A stretch of DNA of 64,000 nucleotides from Rhodovulum tesquicola (GCF_024128855.1 NZ_JAMYDV010000006.1:62001-126000), one strand, 5' to 3'. Shown: positions 21,777-31,554, counted from the first letter of the stretch. Notes: a model not told the origin generated them from the letters alone. Numbers and translations are program-made.

Positions 21777-22513
21777 GCACGCTTCTGGAAGTCTCGGGCG
21801 TCTCGGTCAGTTTCGACGGGTTCAAGGCGATCAACAACCTGTCCTTCGAGATCGGCCCGGCCGAGCTGCGCGCGATCATCGGGCCGAACGGGGCGGGCAA
21901 GACGACCTTCATGGATATCGTCACCGGAAAGACCCGGCCCGACGAGGGCGATGTGCTGTGGGGCGAGATGAGCCGGTCGCTGCTGAAGATGAACGAAAGC
22001 CAGATCGCGCAGGCGGGCATCGGGCGCAAGTTCCAGCGCCCCACCGTGTTCGAGGACCAGTCGGTCTTCGACAACCTGCTGATGGCGCTGAAGAAGGACC
22101 GCGCGCCGTGGAAGGTGCTGTTCTACCGCGAGACGGCGGAAGACCGGGCGCGGGTGGGCGAACTGGCCGAGGAGATCGGGCTGGCCGACCAGATCGGGCG
22201 CAAGGCGGGCGAGTTGAGCCACGGCCAGAAGCAATGGCTGGAAATCGGCATGCTGCTGGCGCAGGAGCCGCGGCTGTTGCTGGTCGACGAACCCGCCGCG
22301 GGCATGACGCTGGCCGAGCGCGAGCATACCACCGACCTGTTGAAACAGGCGGCCAGGACGCGCGCGGTGATCGTGGTGGAACATGACATGGAATTCGTCC
22401 GGCGGCTGGATTGCCGGGTGACGGTGCTGCACGAGGGCTCGGTTCTGGCCGAGGGGAGCCTGGATTTCGTGACGAAGAACCAGCAGGTGATCGATGTCTA
22501 TCTGGGGCGCTGA
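21773..22513 (+). CDS. urtD: urea ABC transporter, ATP-binding protein UrtD
   Basis: The 246-residue ABC ATPase of the LivG type has Walker A GPNGAGKTT, the Q-loop region GIGRKFQRPTVFE, the signature ELSHGQKQWLEIGM (LSHGQ variant usual in UrtD), Walker B LLLVDEPAAGMT and the His switch VEHDMEFV. With UrtE it powers urea import. It overlaps urtC by ATGA and ends three bases before urtE. Confidence 0.95.
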   Translation: MSTLLEVSGVSVSFDGFKAINNLSFEIGPAELRAIIGPNGAGKTTFMDIVTGKTRPDEGDVLWGEMSRSLLKMNESQIAQAGIGRKFQRPTVFEDQSVFDNLLMALKKDRAPWKVLFYRETAEDRARVGELAEEIGLADQIGRKAGELSHGQKQWLEIGMLLAQEPRLLLVDEPAAGMTLAEREHTTDLLKQAARTRAVIVVEHDMEFVRRLDCRVTVLHEGSVLAEGSLDFVTKNQQVIDVYLGR

Positions 22514-22516
22514 GAA

Positions 22517-23212
22517 ATGTTGAAAACCCAAGGGCTGACCCTGCATTACGGCGGCTCGCAGATCCTGTACGGGATCGACCTGGAGGCGCGGGCGGGCGAG
22601 GTGACCTGTGTCATGGGCACCAATGGCGTGGGCAAGACCAGCCTGCTCAAGGCGATCTCGGGGACGCATCTGCGCTCGGCCGGGACGATGGAACTGGACG
22701 GCAAGCCGGTGGGCCGGGTGACGGCGCAGGCGATGGCGCATCTGGGCGTGGGCTATGTGCCGCAGGGGCGGATGATCTTTCCCCTGCTGACCGTGCGCGA
22801 GAACCTGGAAACCGGCTTTGCCTGCCTGCCGCGGGCCGAACGTTTCGTGCCGGACGAGATCTATGAACTGTTCCCGGTGCTCAAGGACATGGCGCACCGG
22901 CGCGGCGGCGATCTGTCGGGCGGGCAACAGCAACAGCTTGCCATCGCGCGGGCGATGATCACCAAGCCCAAGCTGCTGTTGCTGGACGAGCCGACCGAGG
23001 GCATCCAGCCCAACATCATCCAGCAGATCGGCCGGGTGATCGAATATCTGCGCGATCAGGGCCGCATGGCGATCGTGCTGGTCGAACAGTATTTCGAGTT
23101 CGCCTATGGGCTGGCCGACCGCTTCTATGTGATGGAACGCGGCGCCGTGACCGTCGCGGGCAGCAAGGCAGAATTGCCGAAGGAACGGCTGGTGGCGGCG
23201 GTCTCGGTCTGA
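22517..23212 (+). CDS. urtE: urea ABC transporter, ATP-binding protein UrtE
   Basis: The 231-residue LivF-type ATPase has Walker A GTNGVGKTS, Q-loop GYVPQGRMIFPLLTV, signature DLSGGQQQQLAIARAM, Walker B LLLLDEPTEGIQPNI and the switch VEQYFEFAYGLADR with Gln in place of the more common His, as is normal in LivF/UrtE. It ends the urt operon and converges on the RND pump gene 18 bp away. Confidence 0.95.
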   Translation: MLKTQGLTLHYGGSQILYGIDLEARAGEVTCVMGTNGVGKTSLLKAISGTHLRSAGTMELDGKPVGRVTAQAMAHLGVGYVPQGRMIFPLLTVRENLETGFACLPRAERFVPDEIYELFPVLKDMAHRRGGDLSGGQQQQLAIARAMITKPKLLLLDEPTEGIQPNIIQQIGRVIEYLRDQGRMAIVLVEQYFEFAYGLADRFYVMERGAVTVAGSKAELPKERLVAAVSV

Positions 23213-23230
23213 GGCCCGCCGCCAGCGGGA

Positions 23231-26200
23231 TCAGGTGCGGAAGATGCGGTAGATCGCCGGGATCACCAGCACCGTCAGCGCGGTGGAGGAGGCCAGACCG
23301 AACAGAAGCGACAGCGCCAGCCCCTGGAAGATCGGATCGGCCAGGATCACCGTCGCGCCGATCATCGCGGCCAGCGCGGTCAGAAGGATCGGCTTGAACC
23401 GCGTGGCGCCCGCCTCGACCAGCGTCTCGACCGTGACCGGGCCGCCGGAATGGCGGATGAAATCGACCAGCAGGATCGAGTTGCGCACGATGATGCCCGC
23501 AAGCGCGATGAAGCCGATCATCGAGGTCGCGGTGAAGGGCGCCGAGAACAGCCAGTGCCCGAGCATGATCCCGAGAAAGGTCAGGGGCACCGGCGTCAGC
23601 ACCACCAGCGGCAGCTTGAACGAGCCGAACTGCGCCACGACAAGGATGTAGATCCCCACCAGCGCCACGCCGAAGGCGGCGCCCATGTCGCGGAAGGTGA
23701 CATAGGTCACTTCCCATTCGCCATCCCACAGCAGGACGGTGTCGTCCTCGGACAGGGGCTGGCCGTAAAGGCTGATCGCGGGTTTCGGCAGATCGCCCCA
23801 GTCGATTTCGTCCAGCCGTTGCTGCACCGCGAGCATGCCGTAAAGCGGCGCCTCGAATTCGCCCGCAAGCTCTGCGGTGACCATCTCGGCATAGCGGCCA
23901 TTATGGCGGAAGATCGGGTGCGAGGCGCGTTCCTCGGACAGTCGCACCACATCGCCCAGTTCCACCACGCCCCGCCCGCCGGGCAGCGCGTTGGCGGGCA
24001 CGGGCGTGGCCAGCGCGCGTTCGTCCATCACCCGGCCCGCCCGGTCGCGGCCGACCACGATGGGGATCGGCACCCGCCCCTCGCCGCGATGGGAATAGCC
24101 CACCACCCTGTCGCCATGCAGCAGGCGCAGGGTTTCCAGCGCGTCGGCCTCCTGCACGTTGAAGAAGGCCAGATCGGCGGGGTCGAGCTCGGCCCGGATG
24201 CGGCGCGGCGGGGTGCCGAAACTGTCATCGACATCGACGATGAAGGGGATTTCCTCGAATACCTCGCGCACCTTGGTCGCGACCGCCCGGCGGGTTTCGC
24301 CGTCGGGGCCGTAGATCTCGGCCAGAAGCGTCGCGATCACCGGGGGGCCGGGGGGCGGTTCGACCACCTTGAGGACCGTGCCCCCGGGCAGGTCGAGTGC
24401 CGCAAGCCGGGTGCGCAGATCCAGCGCGATCTCGTGGCTGGTGCGGTCGCGGTCGTCCTTGCCCGTCAGGTTCAGCTGCACATCGCCCAGATGCGGGCTT
24501 TGGCGCAGGAAGTAGTGGCGCACCAGCCCGTTGAAGTTGAAGGGCTGCGCGGTGCCCGCATAGGTCTGCACGCTCAGCGTTTCGGGCATGTCCAGCGCCA
24601 CTTGGGCCACGGCCTGCGCCACGGCATCCGTTGCCTCGACAGACGCCCCCTCGGGCAGGTCGATCACCACGGCGAGTTCCGACTTGTTGTCGAAGGGCAG
24701 CAGCTTGACGGTGACATCCTTGGTGTAAAGCGCGCCCATCGAGCCGAAGGAGACCACCGCCACCGCCAGCAGGAAGGCGAGGGAGATCCATTTGCGCGCA
24801 AGGATCGGGCGGACGGTGGCGGCGTAAAGCCGACCCAGACGGCCGCCGGGATGGCCATGGCCGCCATGGGCGTGGATCGGCGCGCGGCCCGCGACCTTCA
24901 TCATCAGCCAGGGCGTGATCATCACCGCCACGAAGAAGGAGAAGATCATCGCCGCCGAGGCCACCGCCGGGATCGGGCTCATGTAGGGGCCCATCAGCCC
25001 CGAGACGAACAGCATCGGCAGCAGGGCGGCAACAACGGTCAGCGTGGCGATGATGGTGGGGTTGCCGACCTCGGCCACGCCGTCGATGGCGCGTTGCAAC
25101 CGGCTGCGGCCATCGTCGCGCATCGCCCAGTGGCGCGCGATGTTCTCGATCACCACGATGGCGTCATCGACCAGGATGCCGATGGAGAAGATCAGCGCGA
25201 AGAGCGACACGCGGTTCAGCGTGTAGCCCATGAAATAGGCCGCAAAGAGCGTGAGAAGGATCGTCACCGGAATGACGATGGCCACCACGATCGCCTCGCG
25301 CCAGCCGATGGCCAGAAGCGTCAGCAGGATGATCGACATCGTCGCGATGAACAGCTTGGCCAGCAGCGTGTTGGCCTTGTCCTGCGCGGTCGCGCCATAG
25401 TCGCGGGTGATCTCGACCGCGACCGAGTCGGGGATCAGCCCGCCCTCCATCTGCTGCACGCGCCCAAGGATCGCCTCGGCCACGACCACGGCATTGGCGC
25501 CTGCGCGCTTGGCCAGCGCCAGCGTTACCGCCGGGCGGCGGGTGATCTCGCCGCTCGCGTCCCGGCTGAGCGTGGCGACGTGTTGCTCGTCCAGATCCTG
25601 GGCAAGGCCGATGGCCGCCACGTCGCGGACATAGACGGTGCGCCCGTCGCGGGCGGTCAGTTCCAGATTGCCGATTTCCTCGGGCGTGGACAGCGTGCGG
25701 CCGATCACGAGGCCAAGCTGGTCGCCGCCCGCGCGCACCATCCCTGCGGGGGCTGCGGCATTGGCGCCCTGCACCTTGGCGGCAAGCTGTTGCAGCGTGA
25801 TGCCGTAAAGCGCCAGTTTCTCGGGGTCGGGCGCGACGCGCAACGCCTCGTCGGTGGCGCCGACCAGATAGGTCAGGCCGACATCCGTGACCTTGGCCAG
25901 TTCGACCTCGACCTCGCGGGCGATGCGGGTCAGGTCGGCCGGGGTGATCGCGTCCTGACCGGCAACGGGGGCGAAGGTCAGCGAGACGATGGCCACATCG
26001 TTGATGCCGCGGCCCACCACCATCGGTTCGGGGATGCCGACCGGGATGCGGTCGAGATTGGCGAGGATCTTGTCGCGCACCCGCAGGATCGCGGTGTCCT
26101 GGCTGAGGCCCACCTCGAAGCGGGCGGTCAGCATCACCTGGTCGTCGCGAGTTTCGGAATAGACATGCTCGACCTCGTCTATGCCCTTGACGATGGTCTC

Positions 26201-26455
26201 AAGCGGTTCGGTCACCAGCTTGACGGCATCGGCGGCCTTCAACCCGTCGGCGCGGACATGGATGTCCACCAGCGGGACCGAGATCTGCGGCTCTTCCTCG
26301 CGCGGCAGGCTCATCAGGGCGATCAGCCCCACGGCCAGCGCCGCCAGCAGCAGAAGCGGCGTCAGCGGCGAGGAGATGAAGCCACGCGTCAACTGGCCCG
26401 CGATGCCCAGTTTCGGGCCGCGGGGCGCGTCGGGGGATTTCGGCGCGTCAGTCAT
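23231..26455 (-). CDS. RND efflux pump, inner-membrane subunit
   Basis: The 1074-residue hydrophobe/amphiphile efflux transporter has two repeats, each with a membrane helix, a large periplasmic porter loop and a bundle of five or six helices. RND landmarks include SIGILVDDAIVVIENIARHW in the first bundle and IALAGIIVRNSILLVDFIRHSGG in the second. A His/Gly-rich cytosolic loop (IHAHGGHGHPGG, about 540) is unusual. The ATG overlaps the 3' end of the fusion-protein gene by 8 bp. There is no outer-membrane TolC gene nearby, so it probably uses one encoded elsewhere. The substrate is unknown. Confidence 0.93.
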   Translation of the reverse strand: MTDAPKSPDAPRGPKLGIAGQLTRGFISSPLTPLLLLAALAVGLIALMSLPREEEPQISVPLVDIHVRADGLKAADAVKLVTEPLETIVKGIDEVEHVYSETRDDQVMLTARFEVGLSQDTAILRVRDKILANLDRIPVGIPEPMVVGRGINDVAIVSLTFAPVAGQDAITPADLTRIAREVEVELAKVTDVGLTYLVGATDEALRVAPDPEKLALYGITLQQLAAKVQGANAAAPAGMVRAGGDQLGLVIGRTLSTPEEIGNLELTARDGRTVYVRDVAAIGLAQDLDEQHVATLSRDASGEITRRPAVTLALAKRAGANAVVVAEAILGRVQQMEGGLIPDSVAVEITRDYGATAQDKANTLLAKLFIATMSIILLTLLAIGWREAIVVAIVIPVTILLTLFAAYFMGYTLNRVSLFALIFSIGILVDDAIVVIENIARHWAMRDDGRSRLQRAIDGVAEVGNPTIIATLTVVAALLPMLFVSGLMGPYMSPIPAVASAAMIFSFFVAVMITPWLMMKVAGRAPIHAHGGHGHPGGRLGRLYAATVRPILARKWISLAFLLAVAVVSFGSMGALYTKDVTVKLLPFDNKSELAVVIDLPEGASVEATDAVAQAVAQVALDMPETLSVQTYAGTAQPFNFNGLVRHYFLRQSPHLGDVQLNLTGKDDRDRTSHEIALDLRTRLAALDLPGGTVLKVVEPPPGPPVIATLLAEIYGPDGETRRAVATKVREVFEEIPFIVDVDDSFGTPPRRIRAELDPADLAFFNVQEADALETLRLLHGDRVVGYSHRGEGRVPIPIVVGRDRAGRVMDERALATPVPANALPGGRGVVELGDVVRLSEERASHPIFRHNGRYAEMVTAELAGEFEAPLYGMLAVQQRLDEIDWGDLPKPAISLYGQPLSEDDTVLLWDGEWEVTYVTFRDMGAAFGVALVGIYILVVAQFGSFKLPLVVLTPVPLTFLGIMLGHWLFSAPFTATSMIGFIALAGIIVRNSILLVDFIRHSGGPVTVETLVEAGATRFKPILLTALAAMIGATVILADPIFQGLALSLLFGLASSTALTVLVIPAIYRIFRT

Positions 26456-27431
26456 GGCCGGTCACCACGGTCTCGCCGGGGACAAGCCCGCTCAGGATTT
26501 CGCGCCATTCGGCGCCGTCATGGGTGACGATCTCGCCCGGCACGACGGCCCGGCGCACCGGCCCTGCCCCCGCCTGCCCTGCCACGGTCACGAAATCCAG
26601 CCCGCCCGCCCGGCTGACCGCCCCGGGCGGCACCAGAAGCGCGGCGCGCGTGCCCACGGGCAGGCGCACCGGCACGCGGCGGCCGACGAAGCGGCCATCC
26701 AGCCCCTCGACCTCGACATCCGCGATCACGCGGCCGCCCTCGATCTGGGGATAGATCTTGGCCAGCCGCCCGGTCTGTCCGTCCAGCCCCACGCCCGCGC
26801 CCAGCGCGATCGCGTCGCCCTCGGCCAGCGCGGTGGCGTGGCGTTCGGGCACGGCAAGCCGCAGGAAGACGCCGCCGCCGCCGATCGCGGCCACCGTCTC
26901 GCCCGGCGTCATCACCGACCCCAAGGACTGCGGCACCGCCAGAACCACGCCCGCATCGGGCGAGAGCACCGCACCTTCGGCCACCTGCTGCTCGATCACC
27001 CGGCGTTCGGCCTCGGCGGTGCCGATCTGGCCCTGAAGGATGTCGACCTGGGTGCGCAACTGGTCCAGCCGCTGCTGGGTGATGACGCCCCGCTCGCGCA
27101 GCGCCTCGCCCCGGTCCAGATCGGTCGTGGCGGTCTGAAGCTGGGTTCGCAGCGCGGTCAGTTGCGCGTCGATGGCGCGCAGCTGGAATGTCAGCTTGTC
27201 ATCCTCGACCCGCGCGATTTCCTGGCCCGCCTCGACCCGGTCGCCCTCGGTCACCTTGAGTTCGACCAGCGTGCCGCCGATCCGCGCGCGGGCGGGCACC
27301 CGGTCGCGGGTCTCGACCTGGCCATGGACGGCCTTCCATTCGGTGATCTCGACCGGCTCAAGCACCAGTTCGCGCGCCGCGACCGGCAGGGCCATCCCGA
27401 GCGCGAGCATGAAAAACAGGGCCTTCTTCAT
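26448..27431 (-). CDS. RND efflux periplasmic adaptor (membrane fusion protein)
   Basis: The 327-residue HlyD/AcrA-type adaptor starts with a signal peptide (KKALFFMLALGMALPVAA). It has a split lipoyl domain (TLVELKVTEGDRVEAGQEIARVEDD and later GVVLAVPQSLGSVMTPGETVAAI) around a coiled-coil hairpin with heptads such as LRAIDAQLTALRTQLQTATTDLDRG. Beta-barrel and membrane-proximal domains follow. It bridges the pump encoded immediately downstream to an outer-membrane channel. The start at 27431 is set by the signal peptide; the longer open frame upstream is spurious. Confidence 0.92.
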   Translation of the reverse strand: MKKALFFMLALGMALPVAARELVLEPVEITEWKAVHGQVETRDRVPARARIGGTLVELKVTEGDRVEAGQEIARVEDDKLTFQLRAIDAQLTALRTQLQTATTDLDRGEALRERGVITQQRLDQLRTQVDILQGQIGTAEAERRVIEQQVAEGAVLSPDAGVVLAVPQSLGSVMTPGETVAAIGGGGVFLRLAVPERHATALAEGDAIALGAGVGLDGQTGRLAKIYPQIEGGRVIADVEVEGLDGRFVGRRVPVRLPVGTRAALLVPPGAVSRAGGLDFVTVAGQAGAGPVRRAVVPGEIVTHDGAEWREILSGLVPGETVVTGHD

Positions 27432-27777
27432 CTGGTCCGTCCTTTCCGGGCCTTGCGGTCGTCCGCTGCGGGCCGCCATCCCGTTCATAGGCTTGGTCCG
27501 GCAGCGCAGGCTACCGGAAACCCGCATGCGATCATCACATGCAATTTCTTGAATATATGGACCATCGGATTTCCCGATGCAAGAGGGATGCGCGCGCGCA
27601 GCGGCCAGCGCCATTCGGGAAAGACCGCCCATCGGTCCCGAACGTCTTGCCCGGTCCCGCGCGTCCGCCTATGCTGCGCCAACGGGGCGAGGTGGCCAGG
27701 GTGGTTCGGTCTCGCGCCCCATATTATGTTCAGTTATAGTTGGGCGGGCGGCTGTCGCTCGCCCCAGGGGTAAAGAG
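27432..27777. other. divergent non-coding region upstream of the efflux operon
   Basis: These 346 bp lie between the leftward efflux operon and a rightward small gene. Around 27530-27580 the DNA is relatively A/T-rich, with a minus-strand TATATT that could be a -10 element for the efflux genes. A small hairpin catcgg/ccgatg is at 27563-27579. The plus strand has TTATAG near 27735 ahead of the small gene. No regulator gene adjoins the pump. Nothing else was recognised. Confidence 0.5.
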
Positions 27778-28167
27778 ATGCCTATGACTCAGCCGATCGC
27801 CGCCGAGGAGACGCGCGACGCGACATCGGGGCCTGAGGCCGATCCCGATGGTCTGACGGAATTCGCGCTGGAAACGCTGTTGTCCAGCCCCGATGGCTGG
27901 CGCAGCTTCGCCCGCGAGGCGGCCGGGCGCTGGCCCGCGACACCGCCGCTGGCGATCGTCTTCGCGCTGGTCAATGCCTCGGCACAGGTCGAGGCGATCT
28001 TTTCCGAGGGTAGCCCCGCACGCACCGCCGCGCAGCATGGATTTCGTGTCGCCGGTCTGATATCCGCCGATCTTTACGCGATGGAAACCCTGGGCCTGAA
28101 GCGGGCGCGGGCTGCGGATCTGGTGGCCTATTGGCGCGCCCATGACGATTATTTCCTGACGCTCTGA
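27778..28167 (+). CDS. conserved-looking small protein, unknown function
   Basis: The 129-residue acidic, soluble protein has no recognised domain. After a disordered Asp/Pro-rich start it forms a helical core with short hydrophobic runs (PPLAIVFALVNASAQVEAIF, HGFRVAGLISADLYAMETLG) and ends in WRAHDDYFLTL. It has no signal peptide or transmembrane helix. The ATG at 27778 follows GTAAAGAG, and a second in-frame ATG lies at 27784; the longer open frame upstream is basic and unlike the rest. It stands alone between the efflux promoter region and deoC. Confidence 0.65.
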   Translation: MPMTQPIAAEETRDATSGPEADPDGLTEFALETLLSSPDGWRSFAREAAGRWPATPPLAIVFALVNASAQVEAIFSEGSPARTAAQHGFRVAGLISADLYAMETLGLKRARAADLVAYWRAHDDYFLTL

Positions 28168-28202
28168 GGCGCCCCGCCCCGCTTGCCAAGCCGGGTGCCC
28201 CC

Positions 28203-29246
28203 ATGCGACCAAGGGCGGAACGCCCGCGACAGGTGCCCGCCGCCGTGCCCCCAGACGCCCCCCGAACCGAAACACCGCCCCACGCCGCGCTGCCGCTTGT
28301 CAGCCATGCGCGCAATCCGGGCCTGCCGCTGGACATGGACTGGCTGCGGACGGCCCGGGTCAACCGCCCTGCGGCCGAGCGGCGCTGCGCCAGCCTGACC
28401 GCGTGTCGGCCGGTGACGGGCGTGCATCGGGTGGCGTGGCTGCTGCGGGCGGTCGGCCTGATCGACCTGACCACGCTGTCGGGCGATGACACGCCCGGCC
28501 GGGTGCATCGGCTCTGTGCCAAGGCCCGCCAGCCGGTGCGCGCCGATCTGCTGGACGCGCTGGAGGTGGACGGGCTGAGCACCGCGGCGGTCTGCGTCTA
28601 TCACGAGATGATCGCGCCCGCGCTGGCCGCGCTGCGGGGCTCGGGCATTCCGGTGGCGGCGGTGTCCACGGGGTTTCCCGCGGGGCTGTCGCCGATGGCC
28701 ACCCGGCTGGCCGAGATCGAGGCATCGGTCGCGGCGGGGGCCGCGGAAATCGACATCGTGATTTCGCGCCGCCATGTGCTGCTGGGCGACTGGGCCGCGC
28801 TTTACGACGAGGTGGCCGCCTTTCGCGCGGCCTGCGGCCCGGCGCATCTGAAGACGATCCTTGCCACGGGCGAGTTGGGAACATTGACGAATGTCGCGCG
28901 CGCAAGCCTTGTGTGCATGATGGCAGGGGCGGATTTCATCAAGACCTCGACCGGCAAGGAGCCGGTGAACGCCACCCTGCCCGTCGGCCTGACCATGCTG
29001 CGCGCGATCCGCGCCTATCACGCGGCCACCGGCCAGCGGGTCGGGTTCAAGCCCGCGGGGGGGATTTCCACGGCGAAGGAGGCGCTTGTCTGGCTCGCGC
29101 TCATCAAGAAGGAACTGGGGGATCGCTGGCTGTCGCCCGACCTGTTCCGCTTTGGCGCCTCGTCGCTTCTGGGCGATATCGAGCGGCAGATCGAACAGCA
29201 TGTCACCGGCGCCCCTTCGGCCGCGTGGCGGCATCCGATGGGGTGA
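28203..29246 (+). CDS. deoC: deoxyribose-phosphate aldolase
   Basis: The 347-residue enzyme cleaves 2-deoxyribose-5-phosphate to acetaldehyde and glyceraldehyde-3-phosphate. The Schiff-base lysine lies in GADFIKTSTGKEPVN, with the supporting KPAGGIST lysine and the IDLTTLSGDDT aspartate. It is of the longer type also found in eukaryotes, with an N-terminal extension. The first 40 residues are Pro/Arg-rich and the exact start is uncertain; a later ATG at 28335 would cut into conserved sequence. It is followed four bases later by an ALDH-like gene, fitting acetaldehyde production by DeoC. Confidence 0.93.
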   Translation: MRPRAERPRQVPAAVPPDAPRTETPPHAALPLVSHARNPGLPLDMDWLRTARVNRPAAERRCASLTACRPVTGVHRVAWLLRAVGLIDLTTLSGDDTPGRVHRLCAKARQPVRADLLDALEVDGLSTAAVCVYHEMIAPALAALRGSGIPVAAVSTGFPAGLSPMATRLAEIEASVAAGAAEIDIVISRRHVLLGDWAALYDEVAAFRAACGPAHLKTILATGELGTLTNVARASLVCMMAGADFIKTSTGKEPVNATLPVGLTMLRAIRAYHAATGQRVGFKPAGGISTAKEALVWLALIKKELGDRWLSPDLFRFGASSLLGDIERQIEQHVTGAPSAAWRHPMG

Positions 29247-29250
29247 CGGG

Positions 29251-31551
29251 ATGAGCGTTTCCGAGCTGATGCAGACTATGGACTATGGCCCCGCCCCCGA
29301 AAGCCCGGCCGAGGCGCTGGACTGGCTGGCGGGGCACGGGAACCGGTTCGGGCTGTTCATCGCGGGCCGGTTCACCGAGCCGCGCGCGGGGGTCGAGGCG
29401 CGGAACCCCGCCACGGGCGAGGGGCTGGCGATGCTGACCGCCGCGACGCCCGGAGAGGTGGAGGACGCCGTGGCCGCCGCGCGTCAGGCGCAGCCGAAAT
29501 GGGCCGGTCTGGGCGGGGCGGGGCGGGCGCGGCATCTGCGCGCGCTGGCCCGGCTGATCCGCCAGCGCGCCCGCCTGATCGCGGTGCTGGAGACGCTGGA
29601 CAGCGGCCAGCCGATCCGCGAAAGCCGCGAGATGGGCGTGGCGCTGGCCGAGCGGCTGTTCCATCACCATGCGGGGCTGGCGCAGCTTCTGGAGCAGGAT
29701 TTGCCCGGCGAGGTGCCGCTGGGCGTCTGCGGCCTGATCCTGCCCTCGACCCTGCCCTTCGTGATGCTGGCCTCGATGGCCGCGCCCGCGCTTGCGGCGG
29801 GGAACACGATTGTTCTGAAACCGGCCGAACGGACCTCGCTGGGCGCGCTGCTGTTTGCGGACCTTGCGCGCGTGGCGGGGCTGCCCAGGGGGGTCGTCAA
29901 TGTCGTGACCGGCGGCGCGGCGGTGGGCGAGGCGATGGTGGCCCATCCCGGGATCGACGGGGTCGGGTTTGCCGGGTCGGCCGGGGTCGGGCGGGCGATC
30001 AGGGCGGCGACGGCGGGCAGCGGCAAGGCGCTGGGGCTGCATCTGTCGGCCAAGCCGCCGGTGATCGTCTTCGAGGATGCCGATCTGGATGCAGCGGTCG
30101 AAGGCGCGGTCGAGGCGATGTGCAGCCGTGGTCCGGCGGGCGGTGCGGGGGCGCGGCTGATCCTTCAGGAGGGGATCGCGGGGGATTTCCTTGCGCGGCT
30201 GAAGGCGCGGATGGCGGGGCTGCGGCTGGGCGGTCCGCTGGACAAGTGCACCGATATCGGCGCGCTGATCGACGAAGGCCAGCGCGACCATGTGGCCGCG
30301 CTGGTGGCCGAGGGCGCGGCGGAGGGCGATCTTTTCCAGCCCGATGGCGCGTTGCCCGAACGGGGGGCGTTCCATCCGCCGACGCTGGTCTCGGGGCTGG
30401 CCCCGGCCTCGCGGCTGATGCAGGCGGAGGTTTTCGGCCCCGTGCTGGTCTCGACCACCTTCCGCACGCCGACCGAAGCGGTGCAGATGGCCAATGACGC
30501 CCGCCATGGGCAGGTGGCGAGCGTCTGGTCCGAGACCATCACCCTGGCGCTGGACGTGGCGGCGGGGCTGGCGGCGGGGGTCGTCCGGGTGAACGGGGCG
30601 AACCTGGTCGATGCGGCCGGAGTCGGCGGCCTGGACGGGCTGACCGCGTATCTGCGGCCCGAGGGACGGGGAAAGCGGCTGAAACCGCCCGCCCCGCCCC
30701 GGCAAGGCGATCCGCTGGCGCGGGCCGAAAGGCTGTGGATCGGGGGCAGGCGGGTGCCGCCAAGTGGTGGGCAGGCGCGCGCGATCCATGGGCCGCGCGG
30801 GCAGGTGATCGGCCATGTGGGGCTGGCCACGCGCGAGGATGTCCATGCCGCGGTGGCGGCGGCGCGCAAGGCACAACCGGGATGGGCGACGCAGGGCGCG
30901 CAGGCCCGTGCGCAGGTGCTATGCACCATCGCCGAGGCCCTGTCGGCGCGGGCGGGCGAGGTTGCGGACCTGCTGCGGACGATGACCGGGGGACCCGGCG
31001 CAAAGGCCGAGGTGGCGCAAAGTGTCGAACGGCTGTTCACATGGGCCGGGCGCGCCGGGACGCAGGCGGGCGAGATCAGGCCGGGGCCGACCCGCGGCAC
31101 GGCGCTGGCGATGGCGGTGCCCCTGGGCGTGATCGGCGCGCTTTGCCCGGACGAGGCGCCGCTTCTGGGCCTTGTCTCGGTGCTGGCGCCCGCCATCGCG
31201 ATGGGCAATGCCTGCGTGCTGGTCCCCTCGGAGCCCTGCCCGCTGGCGGCGGCGGCGTTCTGCGAGGTGCTGGAGGCATCGGACCTGCCGGGGGGTGTGG
31301 TGAACCTGCTCACCGGGGCGCATGCCGCGCTGGCCGAACCGCTGGCCGCGCATATGGATGTCGATGCGGTCTGGTCGTTTTCATCCGCGGACCTGTCCGC
31401 CGGGATCGAGCGCGCGGCGGCGGGCGACCTGAAACGGAGCTGGGTCAATCACGGACGCGCCCGCGACTGGTGGGGCGCGGAGGGCGAGGACCGCGCGTTC
31501 CTGCGCGCGGCCACCGATGTCAGGACGATCCTGATCCCGTGGGGGGCCTGA
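29251..31551 (+). CDS. ALDH16-type double-domain aldehyde dehydrogenase homologue lacking catalytic residues
   Basis: The 766-residue protein has a complete ALDH fold (about 30-480) followed by a second, shorter ALDH-like domain (about 490-766), the layout of the ALDH16 family. In domain 1 the position of the catalytic cysteine (normally GQxCxAG) reads GPAGGAG, Gly at 297. The general-base glutamate (normally LELGGK) reads LHLSAK, His at 264. Domain 2 also lacks a Cys/Glu pair. NAD-binding stretches such as GNTIVLKPAERTS and GFAGSAGVGRAI are kept. Read literally it cannot perform ALDH chemistry, though it may scaffold or regulate. It is adjacent to deoC, whose product acetaldehyde a normal ALDH would oxidise. 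No frameshift is seen. Confidence 0.9.
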   Translation: MSVSELMQTMDYGPAPESPAEALDWLAGHGNRFGLFIAGRFTEPRAGVEARNPATGEGLAMLTAATPGEVEDAVAAARQAQPKWAGLGGAGRARHLRALARLIRQRARLIAVLETLDSGQPIRESREMGVALAERLFHHHAGLAQLLEQDLPGEVPLGVCGLILPSTLPFVMLASMAAPALAAGNTIVLKPAERTSLGALLFADLARVAGLPRGVVNVVTGGAAVGEAMVAHPGIDGVGFAGSAGVGRAIRAATAGSGKALGLHLSAKPPVIVFEDADLDAAVEGAVEAMCSRGPAGGAGARLILQEGIAGDFLARLKARMAGLRLGGPLDKCTDIGALIDEGQRDHVAALVAEGAAEGDLFQPDGALPERGAFHPPTLVSGLAPASRLMQAEVFGPVLVSTTFRTPTEAVQMANDARHGQVASVWSETITLALDVAAGLAAGVVRVNGANLVDAAGVGGLDGLTAYLRPEGRGKRLKPPAPPRQGDPLARAERLWIGGRRVPPSGGQARAIHGPRGQVIGHVGLATREDVHAAVAAARKAQPGWATQGAQARAQVLCTIAEALSARAGEVADLLRTMTGGPGAKAEVAQSVERLFTWAGRAGTQAGEIRPGPTRGTALAMAVPLGVIGALCPDEAPLLGLVSVLAPAIAMGNACVLVPSEPCPLAAAAFCEVLEASDLPGGVVNLLTGAHAALAEPLAAHMDVDAVWSFSSADLSAGIERAAAGDLKRSWVNHGRARDWWGAEGEDRAFLRAATDVRTILIPWGA

Positions 31552-31554
31552 GCG

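Noticed and set aside
23450-26527. 1025-residue plus-strand open frame opposite the RND pump gene
   Set aside because: Low-complexity, Arg/His/Gly/Asp-rich product, fully antisense to a gene with clear RND motifs.
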